DNA from: Vandiemenella viatica
Lineage: Eukaryota > Arthropoda > Insecta > Orthoptera > Morabidae
Assembly: GCA_031002005.1 (NCBI GenBank)
Contig: CM061919.1
Location: 174,265,121 to 174,329,120, forward strand
Direction of reading: 5' to 3'
DNA length: 64,000 nucleotides
Shown: piece after piece, positions 1-12,338 of the stretch
How the letters are laid out: each line of letters starts with the position of its first letter
Position numbering within the stretch: position 1 is the stretch's first letter
Made by a program: the position numbers and the translations under genes
The notes under the pieces: model-generated
Database searches by the model: none
Told to the model about the DNA's origin: nothing
The model's input: the letters and a program-made list of their open reading frames with translations, nothing else

Positions 1-130
1 AGGCAAATGCCAGGATGCTTCCTTCTAAAGGCCATGTCTGAATTCCTTCTCGTTCCTTGTCCCCAATTCCATACCGCCTCTAGTGACATCGACGTCGATG
101 TGACGTAAAGCCATAGTAAAAAAAAAAAGA
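1..130 (+). repeat. SINE copy, 3' part, cut by window edge
   Basis: Only the middle and tail of the window's dominant SINE family are present. The order is the 'GGCAAATGCCAGGATGCTTCC' type middle, the 'GAATTCCTTCTCGTTCC' block, a degenerate 'GACGTCGATG' segment and a short A-rich tail. The tRNA-like head lies outside the window. Confidence 0.85.
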
Positions 131-1609
131 TAAGTTGTTACCTCCTTATTTTCCCAAAACATCTCCATCATCCTAAAACCAAACAAAAATACTGCTAAAT
201 GCCTTAAATCGCTATCGGGACTGTTTTATGGTAAGAAAACTGGATAGCTAGCATTTTTGGTGCTACGATCGATTCATACCGACCCTATTGGGTGTGGAAG
301 AAGAACTAGATGGTGAATCCAGCAGATTTTGGTTTTAACGAAATCAGTCTATTTCCTTCTCGTTCCATCTTTCGGCTATAAAGAACTAGATGTCGATGAA
401 AAGCTCGAATAAATGAATACGGTTATTGTTTTATGGCTCTTCGAAATCTGCGTCAACAGAACCGGAAAAAGATTGGGTATGAATTTGCTCATGGTATTTT
501 CATGGGAAGCGATTTCGGGAACCAGTAAAACCTAAATCTGACTATTCGACCGAAGTCAGAACCAGTGTCTTCTCGAATGCAACTATCAGTCGGTATCTGC
601 TGCTCCACCAGTCACTACATAAAGTGAAAATATCCTCTATACACACTGCAGTCTTCTCTTATAACTTCTGTAACGCAGAAAAAGTCGGTGATGTAAATTG
701 CAAAATCTCCTCCGTCTATCTTTTACGATCCATCTGGTGCCAGTCTGCAATGTTTATGGCAAATCATTAATTACGTTCATGCCTCATCATTACGCCACGT
801 AATAACCTTCGTGTAGTTTTACTAGTTTTCTATTATTTTTTATGCTTCTCTCTTTATTTTCTAGTGTAAATATGTAGCTTGAAAAAGACATCAAAATGCA
901 CCTCCCTACTGTATGTATATAAAAGCTGAATTCAATATAGGGTACGGTGAATACTTAACACAATTATATACCTGTTTATTTTTCTTACTGAAGCCTGTGC
1001 AATACCAAAACTTTCTCCGTGTCATTGTTTAATATTGAGTAAAGCGCGATGACATAATCATTGCGCCTAATAAACCGGAATTTCTGTTTGTCGTATGCTG
1101 TAAAAGTTGGTAAGATCAAAATGAATCTGTTAACAGAACAATTGTTGCGGCCGATTTAAAAATTTAGGACTTTTAAAATCTGAGATTGAATGCTAAATAT
1201 TATAATTGTTCCGTTCACAAACTATCCATGGATATGTTCATAGCATATTCTACTTGAAATTATTAAAATAGATTGCAATTTTCAACTGTCACAAGTTACT
1301 CTATAAATTGCTTATATATCCTTTACGCAAATACGAACTTATGGTAAGTATTTAAATTACGATCGGTGGAGACTATGCGTTTTAAAATTCTGTTAGATGC
1401 AGAAACTAAAATCGGTAAGAGTTTTGAGACTGCTAAGAATTTGAACTCAAGATCTTCCTATCACTGTCATAGACGTTATGATGTTTGAAATAAATAATTC
1501 TTCGCGGTATTAAACTTAGTAACAATCTACACTTTAGATTCTCGCTGCTTATCTTAGTAGTTAACGGTGGTAGAAAAGCTCATTAACAGGAAGAAATTCT
1601 TCTTATCGA
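131..1609. other. No recognisable feature
   Basis: AT-rich sequence. I see no ORF above background, no tRNA and no repeat shared with the rest of the window. Confidence 0.5.
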
Positions 1610-1742
1610 GTGTGGTGTGTGAATGGTATACGCTCTGACGTTGCATACGGTAAGACGCGGGTTCCATTACTTATTCCGCAATACAGATTTTGGTTTTCCA
1701 TGGTTTCTCGAAATTAGGAGAATTCCAGGATAGTTCTTTTCA
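1610..1742 (+). repeat. SINE copy, decayed, 5' two-thirds
   Basis: A degraded head ('GGTATACGCTCTGAC', 'GACGCGGGTTCCATTAC') is followed by 'CAGATTTTGGTTTTCCATGG' and a truncated middle ending near 'TTCTTTTCAAA'. It lies directly before a second, complete copy in the same orientation. This suggests either nested insertion at the A-rich end or a tandem pair. Confidence 0.65.
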
Positions 1743-1747
1743 AACCG

Positions 1748-1962
1748 AGCGTTGTGGGTGAGCGGTAACGTTCTGGCCTCACATTCGGAAGGATGCCGGT
1801 CCAGATTTGGGTTTTCCATGGTTTCCCCAGATCATACCAGGCGAATGCTGGGATTTTTCCTTCAAAATTCTATGGACGAATTCCTTCCCGTTCCTTGCAC
1901 CCAGTCCTTTCCCGCCTCTAATAATCTCAACGTCGACGAGGCGTAAAACCATAAAAAAAGCA
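1748..1962 (+). repeat. SINE copy, near full length
   Basis: The tRNA-like A box lies at 'GTGGGTGAGCGGTAACG'. The B-box region is damaged ('GATGCCGGTCCAGA' in place of the usual GGTTCGAATCC). The middle 'GGGTTTTCCATGGTTTCCCC' and the tail 'CGACGAGGCGTAAAACCATA' are well preserved. The small ORF spanning it is an artefact of the SINE. Confidence 0.88.
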
Positions 1963-2819
1963 AAATGAAATCCTTCTTGCGATAAGAGGAGTATTCGATT
2001 GAAATATTTTAAGAATTAATACACCAGTCATCTACCATTTGGAACATACTTGCACAGGATGAAAAGAATTAGGAGAAATACGTAAAAGGACTATGACTGC
2101 AATATAGCACTTGATTTCTGGTCTAACGGCATGGAAAAATTTTCTGATTTAGATGAGAATTAGAGACAGTAAAAAAATAACAAGGCTGGTACTGAAAAAT
2201 GCTTTGTGGTTCGCATTTCAAGTTAAACTGTAGGTCCAACCACAACAAAGACGGAATGCGTGGCAAATCGGAACTCTGTTACCAGGTTTCAAGACCACAC
2301 AAATTTACTTTTTTCACCTGAAACACTGAAAGAATTAAAAATAAGTAAGGAAATTGCATTGAAAGATTTTGAAATAAAAAAATCGTGAAATGCCAAAGTA
2401 GATGAGATTTGATAATGCAGCTGGGGTTTAAACACTATCGTAATTATATTAAATTAAATTTATGAAGAAAACAGACGTCACTTCAGTCCTGGGTTTTGGG
2501 AATAACTGACCTTGCGCTCCTTAATTGTTCAGAGACACTGTGAAAAGTAGTCTGGAAGTGCTTGAAGGCTGCTATCTCTGTACGATGTTATCAATTGTGC
2601 TCTCTTTGTCTATTTTATCGTAAATATCTTTCGTATAGCCCAGTGAGATTCATGTGAGAAACCTCTTATAAACACATTTTGATGATTTACAAACTACTTT
2701 CTTTTCCCACATATGTTGCCGATGACGTAGTACTCAAGCCACTGATATCAAATCAATGTCTTATGTTCTGAACCCCACTGTTGTCTATGACACATTTCCA
2801 GTGCCGTGGTATACGGAAG
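1963..2819. other. No recognisable feature
   Basis: AT-rich and unique within the window. I see no coding or RNA signal. Confidence 0.5.
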
Positions 2820-2827
2820 GTCAACCG

Positions 2828-3536
2828 GGGAACTGCACCGCTTTCGGTACCTGCCAGAAACTGGTACTAACCTGTTGAAATTTACATCAATCGTTTCCTC
2901 AACATGTCCTCTTCCCGTTTTGCGATCATACATTCCGGAAAAGTTGCCAGGTATTTAATTAAAAATTCCGAAATATAACATGACGCACAGCAGTTACATG
3001 CCGCCAACATTGAAAAAATCAGTGACAGTCTCTTAAAATGTTGATTTAATCCTTTGTTGTAATGTTTTCATGCCTTTTCAGCTCTACTCCTTTCTAAAAA
3101 GTGGCACAAAATTGACAAACACGCAATATTTATCGGAGTTGTAATGACCGCCATCTTACATAGCAACGAGCAACCAGAAATTCCATTGTAAACAAATACG
3201 ACTTTGCGTGTTAGATGCCGCATAGCCAAAATTTCGTAATTTTTTATCACCTGGTCCAGGCCGTATTTCAACCTAACCACGATTTCTATGACAAAACTAA
3301 ACTGTATAGGTTGAAATGATCCCTGTACCGATAATTTTTATGTTATTTTAGCAGCGTTGAAAGCATTTAGCAGTTGCTCAGCCTTTTATATTTCGGCATT
3401 TTTAATTAAATTCCTGGCGACTTTTCCGCAATGTATGATCGCAAAACGTGAAGAGGACATGTTGACGAAGCGACTGATGTAAATTTCAACAGGATAGTAC
3501 CAGTTTCTGGCAGGTACCGAAAGTGGTGCAGTTCCC
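2828..3536. mobile_element. Nonautonomous DNA element with long inverted repeats and 8-bp target duplication
   Basis: Left arm 2828-2976 and right arm about 3391-3536 are inverted copies of each other, roughly 150 bp with few mismatches. Both begin with 'GGGAACTGCACC'. The octamer GTCAACCG occurs directly outside both ends (2820-2827 and 3537-3544), as expected of a target-site duplication. Eight-base duplications are typical of hAT and P superfamilies. The interior of about 410 bp has no convincing ORF. Part of it ('CTGGTCCAGGCCGTATTTC' near 3251) resembles 15259-15285 ('CTGGTCCAGATTGTATTTC'), so the interior sequence is dispersed. The superfamily is an inference. Confidence 0.85.
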
Positions 3537-3620
3537 GTCAACCGATTCAACCAGATTAATGATTTTATACGTGTTGCAATGTTATTTCTTCCTATCTTCA
3601 AGCATCTACGGTTTTTGCTT

Positions 3621-3845
3621 ATGGCCTTACGGCTCGTCGACGTCAGGGTGATTAAAGCCATGGAGGATGAGGGGCAAGGAACAAGAAGGAATTGGGATAT
3701 GATCTTTTGTACGAACCATCCCAGCAGTCGCCTGAATTGATTTTTGGAAATCATGGAAAACTGAAATCCGTATGGCCGAGGATTTGAACTAACGTCCTCC
3801 ACAATAGAAGGCTCGAGTTTTACCGGTCTACTGTCAACCTCGGAA
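3621..3845 (-). repeat. SINE copy, minus strand, diverged
   Basis: Read on the minus strand, it has a diverged tRNA-like head with GGTAAAACTCGAGCC, the 'CATGATTTCCAAAA' middle and a tail with 'GACGAGCCGTAAGGCC'. Many substitutions suggest an older copy. Confidence 0.8.
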
Positions 3846-4177
3846 CATCTATGGAAAGATTATCAATACTAACTCCTGTATGATTTTTAAAACCCTTTTT
3901 GGCCTCGTCATGATATCCTCGGAACTCGCACGAATCGTTTTATTATTTCCTGGTTCACCCATTCGTCGAACATGGAAAATCTGCTGATATGATATTTCCC
4001 CTGTTGTTCCTGCGTCACGGTACATAAAGCTATTGCGAAACAAGTTTCATAATTTTTTCGTTGTTTTTTTTTTCAAATCCTTTTTAACTTCCTCCTCATT
4101 CACAGGAATCCCTATCCTTATTACTGCATAAGTAATGGCGTGCTTTCTCTTATAGGTTACAATGTTGTCGTTCCTTC
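3846..4177. other. No recognisable feature
   Basis: Short AT-rich spacer between two SINE copies. The minus-strand ORFs here show no family resemblance. Confidence 0.45.
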
Positions 4178-4366
4178 GGTAAAGTTGGAGCGTGTTCGAG
4201 GACGCTGGTTCAAATCCCCGTCCGGCCATCCAGACTTCGATTTTCCATGGTCTGCCGAAATCACTCCATGCTAATGCTGGCATGGATCCTTACAAAGGCC
4301 AAGGCCGAATTTCTTCCCAATCCTTGTTCTGATTCACTCCACCATCGACGAGGCGTAAAACCACAA
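4178..4366 (+). repeat. SINE copy, plus strand, 5' end eroded
   Basis: The B box 'GGTTCAAATCCCCGTCCGG' is clear. It is followed by 'GATTTTCCATGGTCTGCC', 'AATGCTGGCATGGATCC' and the tail 'CGACGAGGCGTAAAACCAC'. The A-box half of the head is barely recognisable. Confidence 0.83.
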
Positions 4367-5251
4367 GGTGCAAAAAAGCTACTGTCCAAGGAGACGATAA
4401 GACGTCTCATGTGTTCAATCTAATGTGTGAAACGCTGAAGAGTTTTATTTTTACTGAAGTTTTTTCTAGATATTGTTGATTGGAGACATCAAATAACACA
4501 CAGAAAATAAATCGATGTAGATCAGTTCTGTGCTTTGAATGGAATAGTAAATGTTCAGTATACACTAAATGAATGAGAGGACAAAAAGCTGATCGTTCCC
4601 GACTTCTTGTTGGATGAGCTTAAGACGTAAGAGCAGTCTTGAAATATCTGCATTATTAATTAACATTTAATGACCACGAATAATACACCAAACTCATATT
4701 TTGAGAGAATTTTTGCATAAAGTGATATCCTTATTTCCGGGTATTGTTCCGAGGCTTCCCCTCGTTTTAGTTAGTGTAAACACCGTCGAATCTTGATAAT
4801 TATGCTTGTGTGAGAGTGTAATTTTCTCTTATCTTTCTTTCCTAATTATTGTGGCGGTTTACTCCCTGCAACCAACGATTATAATCGGGAAATAATGTGA
4901 AAAATCAGTCGGGAGTGCAAAAATTTGCTTACGAAAGCGTGTGCATTTTCTTAAACTGTGATAAAACTTTATACTGATACATATTTTTTTCAGCTTCGGG
5001 AGCTGTCGCTAAGAATAACTTGCCTCAACATTTATTTGGAAAATTAATAGATCTTAAATTATACCGAAATCGATCACTAAATCTGAGATAAATATATTTT
5101 TGTAGTGTCTAGCGGATGCATTTCTTTTCTATCGGAATGACACTTTTGTTAAGAATTTATTCTTTTATGTCCATAGTCACCTGAATTAGTGCTATAGAGG
5201 TTTCTTTCTGTTCACTGAACTAAAACGCCTTCTGAAATTATTTTTGTTTAT
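4367..5251. other. No recognisable feature
   Basis: AT-rich sequence without a repeat shared elsewhere in the window and without a coding signal. Confidence 0.5.
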
Positions 5252-5462
5252 AGCCTAACGTTTTGTCGACGTCGAGGTCATTTGAGTCTGCAAAGGACTG
5301 GGGGCAAGGAACATGGGCTTTTGAAGGAACCGTTCAAACATTTGCCTGGAGTGGTCTGGGGAAATCATGGAAAACCCAAATCTGGATGGCTGGACTGGTA
5401 TTCGAAGCAGCGTCCTTCCGAATGCGATTCGAAAGCGTTACTTCTCACCCACCCCGCTCGGT
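5252..5462 (-). repeat. SINE copy, minus strand
   Basis: The reverse-complement tail (GTCGACGTCGAGGTCATT) comes first. It is followed by the 'AAATCATGGAAAACCCAAATC' type middle and the head with CACCCACCCCGCTCGG. The overlapping ORFs are products of the SINE sequence. Confidence 0.86.
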
Positions 5463-6455
5463 GTATTTCTTTTAAAACAGATGGTATTGAACAAAATTCT
5501 CTAATAAAGATGCTCAGATACAGACTTAGCTCTGAAGCAGCAACAAAGTAATGAGTAACTTACTAACAAATGGGGACTTCATACTTTACGAACAATGAAA
5601 TACTAATCAAATCGATTTTTTTTTAAAACAGTGCCGCTTCTACAATGAAGTAGAAACTATTGCTTCATGAGGGCATTGCTATGGACGGCAATATTTTTCG
5701 ACCATACTGTTTTGGTCTCCTTGCCTCGATGAATGGTGGAGGAAATACGATATATTGTCTTCACACCTACAGCTGCAGTTGAATAACGCATTTTGTTGCA
5801 GCTTTACGGTAGAGAGTCTGCGCATCTGGTTTCACATCCATAATAGCGATAATGGTCTGTGGCTGGATTAACATTTTTCGAGTAAACAACGCTTAAGCTG
5901 AGATTTAACGTAATTCTGCGTTGTGGGACGGTGATAAATGCGTGGAAAATCAGAGTTGTGTTTACCAAGTGCTTAACGCAGCGCTAATCAGTCGTCTCTG
6001 GTCTCTGCTTGTACGCAGCATCTCTGACGCAGGTGCCTTCGCGCTTGCGGAATTGAAGACTTATCGCTTTTCTTGCTCTACGAGAATCACAAATAACTCC
6101 ATGTCATAAGAAAAGTAAATACTATCTACCAAGTTTTATTACGCTGGAATCTAGCGCGGAGGCATTTTTAAGTGGTAGGCAGCAAGGATTTACGGTAGAA
6201 AACGCAGTATTAAAAGAGGTAAATGTGAGAACGAAAAAGACACACAATTTTGTATGGAGATCATTAATGTTCCTTATTCTGTTGAATCATTGAGTTGGTG
6301 TTCTGTATTCAGGAACCAGGTTTTTTGTATAACATTATTAAAACGGGAGAGGACTATGGTAAGAACAGCTACGGAGGAATATGAACGGAATGTCTTTTGA
6401 GTATTCAGCACGAAGATGAATGCTAAAAACAGTCAACTTATTGGGTACACACTTA
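5463..6455. other. No recognisable feature
   Basis: Mixed-composition sequence. I recognise no gene or family. Confidence 0.45.
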
Positions 6456-6745
6456 GGAGACAAACTTTTAGTATGATTATAATGTGAAGTAATTATTACT
6501 GGGAGAAGATATAAAGTTTAAATACCTTAGCATATCATCTGGAAATAAACTCAGTTGGGCACAAAAGGCAACTGGTAGGAAGATGTTTCGAAGCCCTGCA
6601 AGTAGTGTGGTGAAGAAATACACCAGGAGGAGAGGGACTTGGGACAGAAAACTTTGATCAGATTGTTGCCTAAGTATGCTGGGATAGTATGGCGTTCACT
6701 TTATGGGCGTATAACACAGGAGTTGGAGTCTTCTAAAGTCTTCTG
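6456..6745 (+). pseudogene. Possible decayed non-LTR reverse-transcriptase fragment
   Basis: Short peptide patterns in shifting frames look like the C-terminal part of a reverse transcriptase. Examples are KFKYLS near 6509 and LLPKYAGIVWRSLYG near 6665. Frames are broken every few tens of codons. The call rests on weak motif resemblance only. Confidence 0.25.
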
Positions 6746-7919
6746 TTTGCTCCTCTGTGACCTCGAGTCTTTCAGAATCTCCTCTTGTTTCTTGTAGTCA
6801 TCCTATGTTGTTTTTATAATTATTTCCTAACTAATTTCCAGGGGTCTGGCGTCGAATCATGGTACAGATTTTGTCTTCCAGATTTTCCGAAAACATTTCA
6901 CGAGAGAAACTGGATTGTTTATTAGCAGGGAGCGCTCTAGATTCCTTTCTGTGAGATAGCTGTCTTGTATAAAAAGCCTAAAATCTTGTGGTGTATTACA
7001 GTGTGCCCGAAAGCGTTGGTGAAACGGAGGGTTCAAACTATTCGAATAATTCCGTAATTTAAACGAGACAATAGAGTTATTATAGTGTTAAAAATAAGGA
7101 AAATTGAGTAAAACATTGCACCACATTGAATAGAGACTCCAGTTAATCAGACGTTTGGAGCAAAGTAAAACTGCTGTAAAAAGTAGTCGGCCCTCCTGGT
7201 GCTGATACAGTTTAGTTGGAAAACTTCGTTGTCAGAATAACACGGTCTTGATGTTTGAATATTCCTTGTAATTCTCCTGCAGTGGAAGGAAATTAGTCCC
7301 ACCAAATCATGACCGCTTTTACCATGTTAAAATCAGGAAATTTGCTCGGAACTATCCATAATGCATCATTGAGAATAAACAATATCTACAACCCAGTGGT
7401 GATAATGCAGAATGTAGTATTAAATATTATTACAGTCGTCAGTTATGTCGTTTGATGTCGCTTCACGATTATGTTTTTCAAAGCTGGAAGAGTAGTTCTT
7501 CATATAATCGACTTACTAATTGAAAATGATTGGTTCCACATGGTAACACCGTGAATTAATTACGTCTACTATATTTCAGGAACACATGCAGGAAAGCTGT
7601 TTCGTGGACGTCATTGGCTTCTCGCACCTATATACTTTGATCTTGGAAGCTAGATGTGCAAACACGTACGAAGCATTAGATGAACATTGCAGCCTATGTT
7701 ATATCAAGTTCTTTCGAAGATCTGAGCTCTGTCTCCTGTAATTCTCCTTTCAGGTTCTCAGCGTTAGATCCATCTGAACTGATTTAGTTCATTTAACATC
7801 TCCTAATCCTGCAATACCAGATCCATACAGTTACGATCAAATTAACTGTGAACAAATCTCTTTGTCACCAACCTAAATAGTTACAATCACCCAAAAATCA
7901 ATTTCAAGAATGTCGGCAG
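6746..7919. other. No recognisable feature
   Basis: No clear repeat or coding signal. I could not find a 5' terminal inverted repeat for the Tc1-like element that begins to be recognisable near 7920. Confidence 0.4.
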
Positions 7920-8513
7920 TATTTGGATTTTTGGGGCATTCCGATGTGACAGTCTCCCTATGTTGTACTGCACGTGAACGCTAGGACAGGCATACTCGTC
8001 GTCAAGGTTCCGATCGACCGCGACGACAAGCAAAGATCACCGTATTGTGCACCAATCATAAAGTAACTCTTGTACATCTGCAGCTGCCATTCGAGAACAA
8101 ATAATGGACTCCCTGCAACATTCTGTGTCATCCCACACCTTTGGCCGGAGACTAGCAGCAGCCAGAATAGGGAACTGCTGTCTCAAGTTAGGCTGCCGTT
8201 AACACGACGACACAAATGGATGAGACTGGAGTGGTGCAGTGACCGGGAAGCATGGACTGCTTATGAATGGCATAGCACTGTGCTCAGCGATATATCACAA
8301 TTCTGCTCTGCCTCGGATGACCGACGTCGGCTTGTATGGTGGCGACCGTTGGAGAGGTTCATTCTTCTAATGTTTTTGAGAGGTACAGTAGTGATACTCC
8401 TGGTGCCACGATGTAGAAAACCATCGAGTATGACTTCAGATCACCGCAGGCAGTGATTGAGCGAACTCTGACATTACAATGGTGCGTCACGGATATCCTG
8501 CTTCCTCCTGTAT
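7920..8513 (+). pseudogene. Tc1-like transposase, 5' half (split by mariner)
   Basis: Translated fragments follow the Tc1 transposase order. A helix-turn-helix-like start (near 7920-8050) is followed by an 'LPLTRRHKWMRLEWC' block (8200-8230). Next come the first catalytic-region block 'LSDISQFCSASDD' (near 8285-8320; the family usually has SDES) and 'VWWRPLERF'. A further stretch reads YDFRSPQAVIERTLT in another frame, up to 'TDILLPPV' just before 8514. Frameshifts and stops are frequent, so it is dead. The reading continues after the mariner at 9803. This is a transposon relic and not a host gene. Confidence 0.85.
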
Positions 8514-8515
8514 TA

Positions 8516-9800
8516 CGAGGGCGGTTTGAAAAGTTCTCGGAATCACCTCTAGATGTCAGTGCTAGAGCAACGAGGTTCCCTCGCAATAATCACACATCCT
8601 TTGTGAGTGAACACGTGGCGCGTCAGTGCTCTAGCTGCAGGAGTGTGGTAGTGACGACTCTTTGTTGTTGTTCCCGTGTAGTGATTTGTGACAATCGAAA
8701 AAACTGAGATTCGAGCAGTGATTAAATACTTTGTAAAGAAAGGTATGAAAGCAAAGGAAACTCATGCCGACTTTCAGAACACACTAGGGGACTCTGCTCC
8801 TTCATTTTCAACTGTTGCCAAGTGGACCAGCGAGTTTAAATTTTTGTCGGGAGAGCTTGGATGATGATCCACGTAGTGGACGGCCAAAAAGTGCTACGAC
8901 CACAGAATTTATCGCAAAAGTGCTTAAATGGTAATGGAGGATCGTTGACTGATAGTGTGGGAGATTGCTGAAGCTGTAGGGATGTCTTCTGAACGGGTAT
9001 ATTGTATTTTAAGCGAAGAATTGGGTATGAAAAAATTATCCGCAAGATGGATGCTGCGGCTCTTGACACTGGACGATAAACGCACCAGACTGGAAATGTC
9101 CGAACAAAGTCTGGCCCGTTTTCAGAGCAACCAACAAGATTTTTTGCGCCGGTTTGTGACTACAGATGAAACTTGGGTCCACTACTATACCCCAGAGACA
9201 AAACAGCAGTCAAAGCAGTGGAAACATGCTGATTCACCACCATCAAAGAAAGCAAAGGCAGTGCGTTCGGCCGGAAAGGTCATGGCCTTAGTTTTCTGGG
9301 ATGCAAAAGGCATTCTGCTGATAGATTATCTTCCTACTGGTCAAACAATCACGGGGCAATACTATGCAAACCTCCTAGACCAATTACAGGAAAAGATACG
9401 CGAAACAAGGCCTGGTTTGGCAAGGAAAAACGTCACCTATCATCAGGACAACGCTCCACCGCACAAAAGTGTTACTGCCATGGCAAAACTTCATGAACTG
9501 AGGTACGAATTGTTGCCACATCCACCTTATTCACCTGATTTGGCACCATCAGACTTTCATCTATTCCCCAAGCTGAAAAATTTCCTCGGTGGACGGAGAT
9601 TTTCTACAAGGGAAGAACTGACAGCCGAATTGGAGAGGTATTTTGCAGGCCTGGAGGAATCTCATTTTCGAGATGGGATCAAGGCATTGGAACATCGCTG
9701 TACCAAATGCATTAGTCTACAGGGAGACTATGTTGAAAAATAAAAGCAGTTAAAGATACTTAATTCTAATACATTCCGAGAACTTTTCATACCACCCTCG
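8516..9800 (+). mobile_element. Mariner element nested in Tc1-like transposase
   Basis: The terminal inverted repeats are about 28 bp: 5' 'CGAGGGCGGTTTGAAAAG' at 8516 and its near-perfect inverse at 9773-9800. The element is flanked by TA on both sides (8514-8515 and 9801-9802), and its total of 1285 bp is usual for mariner. It carries the broken transposase described in the next entry. It lies inside a Tc1-like transposase gene whose sequence resumes on the other side, so the mariner insertion is the younger event. Confidence 0.95.
8688..9743 (+). pseudogene. Mariner transposase, broken N-terminus
   Basis: Transposase of the mariner (D,D34D) family, the enzyme that cuts the element out and joins it at TA sites in the nucleus. 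The open part, 8955-9743 (262 codons), holds the 'ARWMLRLL' block (the family's WVPHEL position), the first aspartate in VTTDETWVHY, the second in HQDNAPPHK and the third in SPDLAPSDFHLF. I count 34 residues between the last two. Upstream, EIRAVIKYFVKKGMKAKE begins the DNA-binding domain. The frame then breaks at about 8838-8842, 8926-8930 and 8942-8955, with stops in between. No ATG is evident at the expected start; a GTG stands near 8688. It probably cannot make a full transposase, although the catalytic domain is open. Confidence 0.93.
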
Positions 9801-9802
9801 TA

Positions 9803-10210
9803 CAATACCTCTCATGCAACAGTATTGTAGTGACATTTTTCAACAGGAAAATGCTCGTCCATAAACGGAACCTGTCTCTATTAGCTGACTGCGTGAGTTT
9901 GATGTACTCCTGTGTCCAGCAAGATCCCCAGATCTGTCCCCGATAGAACATGCGCGGTATCAGCTGGGACATCGACTCCATCCCAGCGCAAGTTTCCAGG
10001 ATATCAAGGAGTAGTTGCAACACTTGTGGGCCATCTTGCCTCAGGAGAGGATACAACGGCTTTAGGACATCCTTCTCAACCAAATCAGTGCGAATTTGCG
10101 TGGATTTTGTAATCACTGAAGTACCATTGCCTGCCCTCTCAACCCATGAAGTTTCATTTCGTTTTCTCCTCCTCTTCTGTATGCTTCCCTTTTTTTTTTG
10201 TCAGGTACTG
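9803..10210 (+). pseudogene. Tc1-like transposase, 3' half, and 3' terminus
   Basis: This continues the gene interrupted at 8514. It starts with 'IPLMQQ', then 'FQQENARPHTEPV' (the family's QQDNARPHT block with the catalytic D changed to E), 'CPARSPDLSPIEHARY' and a decayed C-terminus. The end of the element is likely the 'GTCAGGTACTG' at 10200-10210 followed by TA, which resembles a Tc1-type terminus. No matching 5' inverted repeat was found. Confidence 0.85.
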
Positions 10211-10212
10211 TA

Positions 10213-12237
10213 TATGCCGAAGAATCGAAGAGGACGCTCTGGTTCCTAAAAAGTATTCGCAGGAAAATATTTTACAACTCTGATGACTTGAAGACGTGAA
10301 ATTAACTTTTTAGATAACATTTTTCAAAGTACGTACTGCTTGTAATGGTCTGTGTACTGCTAAAAACGTGATTCTAATTACTCAATGGTGGGTAAAAAAA
10401 AAAAAAAAAAAACAATAACAAATGATAAATGCTTGTATTTTATTCCTCATATCATTACGTAACAAGTTCAAGGTTAGCAATACGTAGTTGTGTGTTGAAA
10501 TCGGAATGTATGCAATTTCATTCACGTATGTTATCAGTGTAAACATTTATTAGATTGTACAATATAGCAAAAAGCATGTCTGGTAGCATTTACACAACCA
10601 GCATACCTCAGCTCATTATAGTACATGCCACTGTCAAGCTTTAACAGTGATCTTGTTAGTCACAGCAGCCTGGGTATCCAGCAGGCTTAGACAAGTTCGT
10701 TTATCGGAAAGCAAACCAGTATCAGGAACAGCATTGCTGAAAACCGTATAGTAAACTTTCTGATGAGACTGTATGAGGAGGTCGCTCGTTTGTACGCAGT
10801 AATAATCATTAAAGAAATGTTACTGATTTTAGTGTACCTAACTTTTTCAAGTACTATCGCAAGGGAAAAGTCCTGCTTGGAAGACAGTGATACACTTAAG
10901 CGTTTCATACAACTACTGTGAATTATCTACTATGTTGAAGAAAGGAAATACTTCGCTGTCAGTATGAAGCAGTATCTCAGACTGTAGGAGATACAAGGAA
11001 CGGTTGGATGATAACTCTGATGTGGTGTCTTTGAATATATGCCAAGGAGTCTAACACTGAGGTATCGACATCCATGACAAAAGATCCTAACCTCTGCGTC
11101 GTTGTGGCAGAAAGTTCTCAGTGCTGTGTCAGTATCTTCAGAGAGTGGGATTGGGCGTAGGGGAAGGGGCGCGGTGGCGTGATTTAGGTACCTAATCCAA
11201 AGTCACCCTCAAACTCCTACCTTCTCGTTTTTTTTTAATTATTAAGATGTTTTCGATGTCCCTACTCATATTTTTTGGAAGCGCTTACTGTTTATAATAA
11301 TAAAAAAACTAAAGAAATTTTATTTATATATGTTTAATTTCCTCGAATGCGAGTGGATCACAAAGGAATTTAATCAGATTATGTTTATGAGATGGTTGTA
11401 TGCTACGAAAACAAATGACAGTAAAAATTAAAAATATTTGTATCTCTGAACGGAAGCTGATACTTAATTGAAGAGAGTAAGCTGTACATCAGTACGGAGG
11501 TTGATCTGTGTATCTGCAGACATTATTGCACCCAAAAAATCTGATGTAAAAAGTCTAATGTGTTATAATCGTTGGCTAACGACTTGTATGTCGTTTTGTA
11601 ATGGAATTCGTAAAGGCAAATCAGCTACGTCGCTTTGCAGGCAGGAGACGAGCATGCGGTAAGCTCCAGCCTGATGAATTTGGAACTTGTTATTCTGGAG
11701 CCAGACCGTCTCATTCCTTTGGCTGCTGGAACAACAGGAAAAAAGACTTTCAGCGAATGGAAAAAATTGTACTAGTTTCTCCTACTCTTCGCGGTTTTCG
11801 GATTCAAACCCAAAACAGATGTTGGACCTGGATCCTTCAATGACGATATGGCAGCAATAATTCAGCATTCAACCCTACATCTTTTGTTTACCGTCCCTTT
11901 AATTACATAATGCACTGCACCCCTGTTGAAGTGATTTTTGCATCGACCAGGAATTATTGTGGAAAAAGGTGATAAACATTTGATAAAGAAAAGGCAGTAG
12001 GATACTCGGTCTTTTCACTTCGATAAATTGATCTCAAGCTTTCGCTCTATATTTGATAATAGGGAATTCACTCACTGACAGTGATATCGCATGACTCTGG
12101 ATGCTATGCTTGCAAGGAAGCCGTTCCTCGTCCTTATCCAACAGCCAATTGCACTGGACTACGCTCCCGCGCACAGTAAACATCAGGTACTGAGACACCA
12201 CCAAGCGACGAAGAGAATAATTTTTTTACTGGAACTT
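10213..12237. other. No recognisable gene; A tract at 10397-10413
   Basis: About 2 kb of AT-rich sequence. Several small ORFs occur but none resembles a known family and none has supporting context. Confidence 0.45.
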
Positions 12238-12289
12238 TGCTCGTCAACGTCGAGGTAATTAAAGCAGTAAGAGGTTTAGGGGAAAGGAA

Positions 12290-12338
<49 letters not shown>

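Noticed and set aside
8070..8456. 128-codon ORF as an independent gene
   Set aside because: Its sequence matches the middle of a Tc1 transposase and it is interrupted by frameshifts and the mariner insertion.
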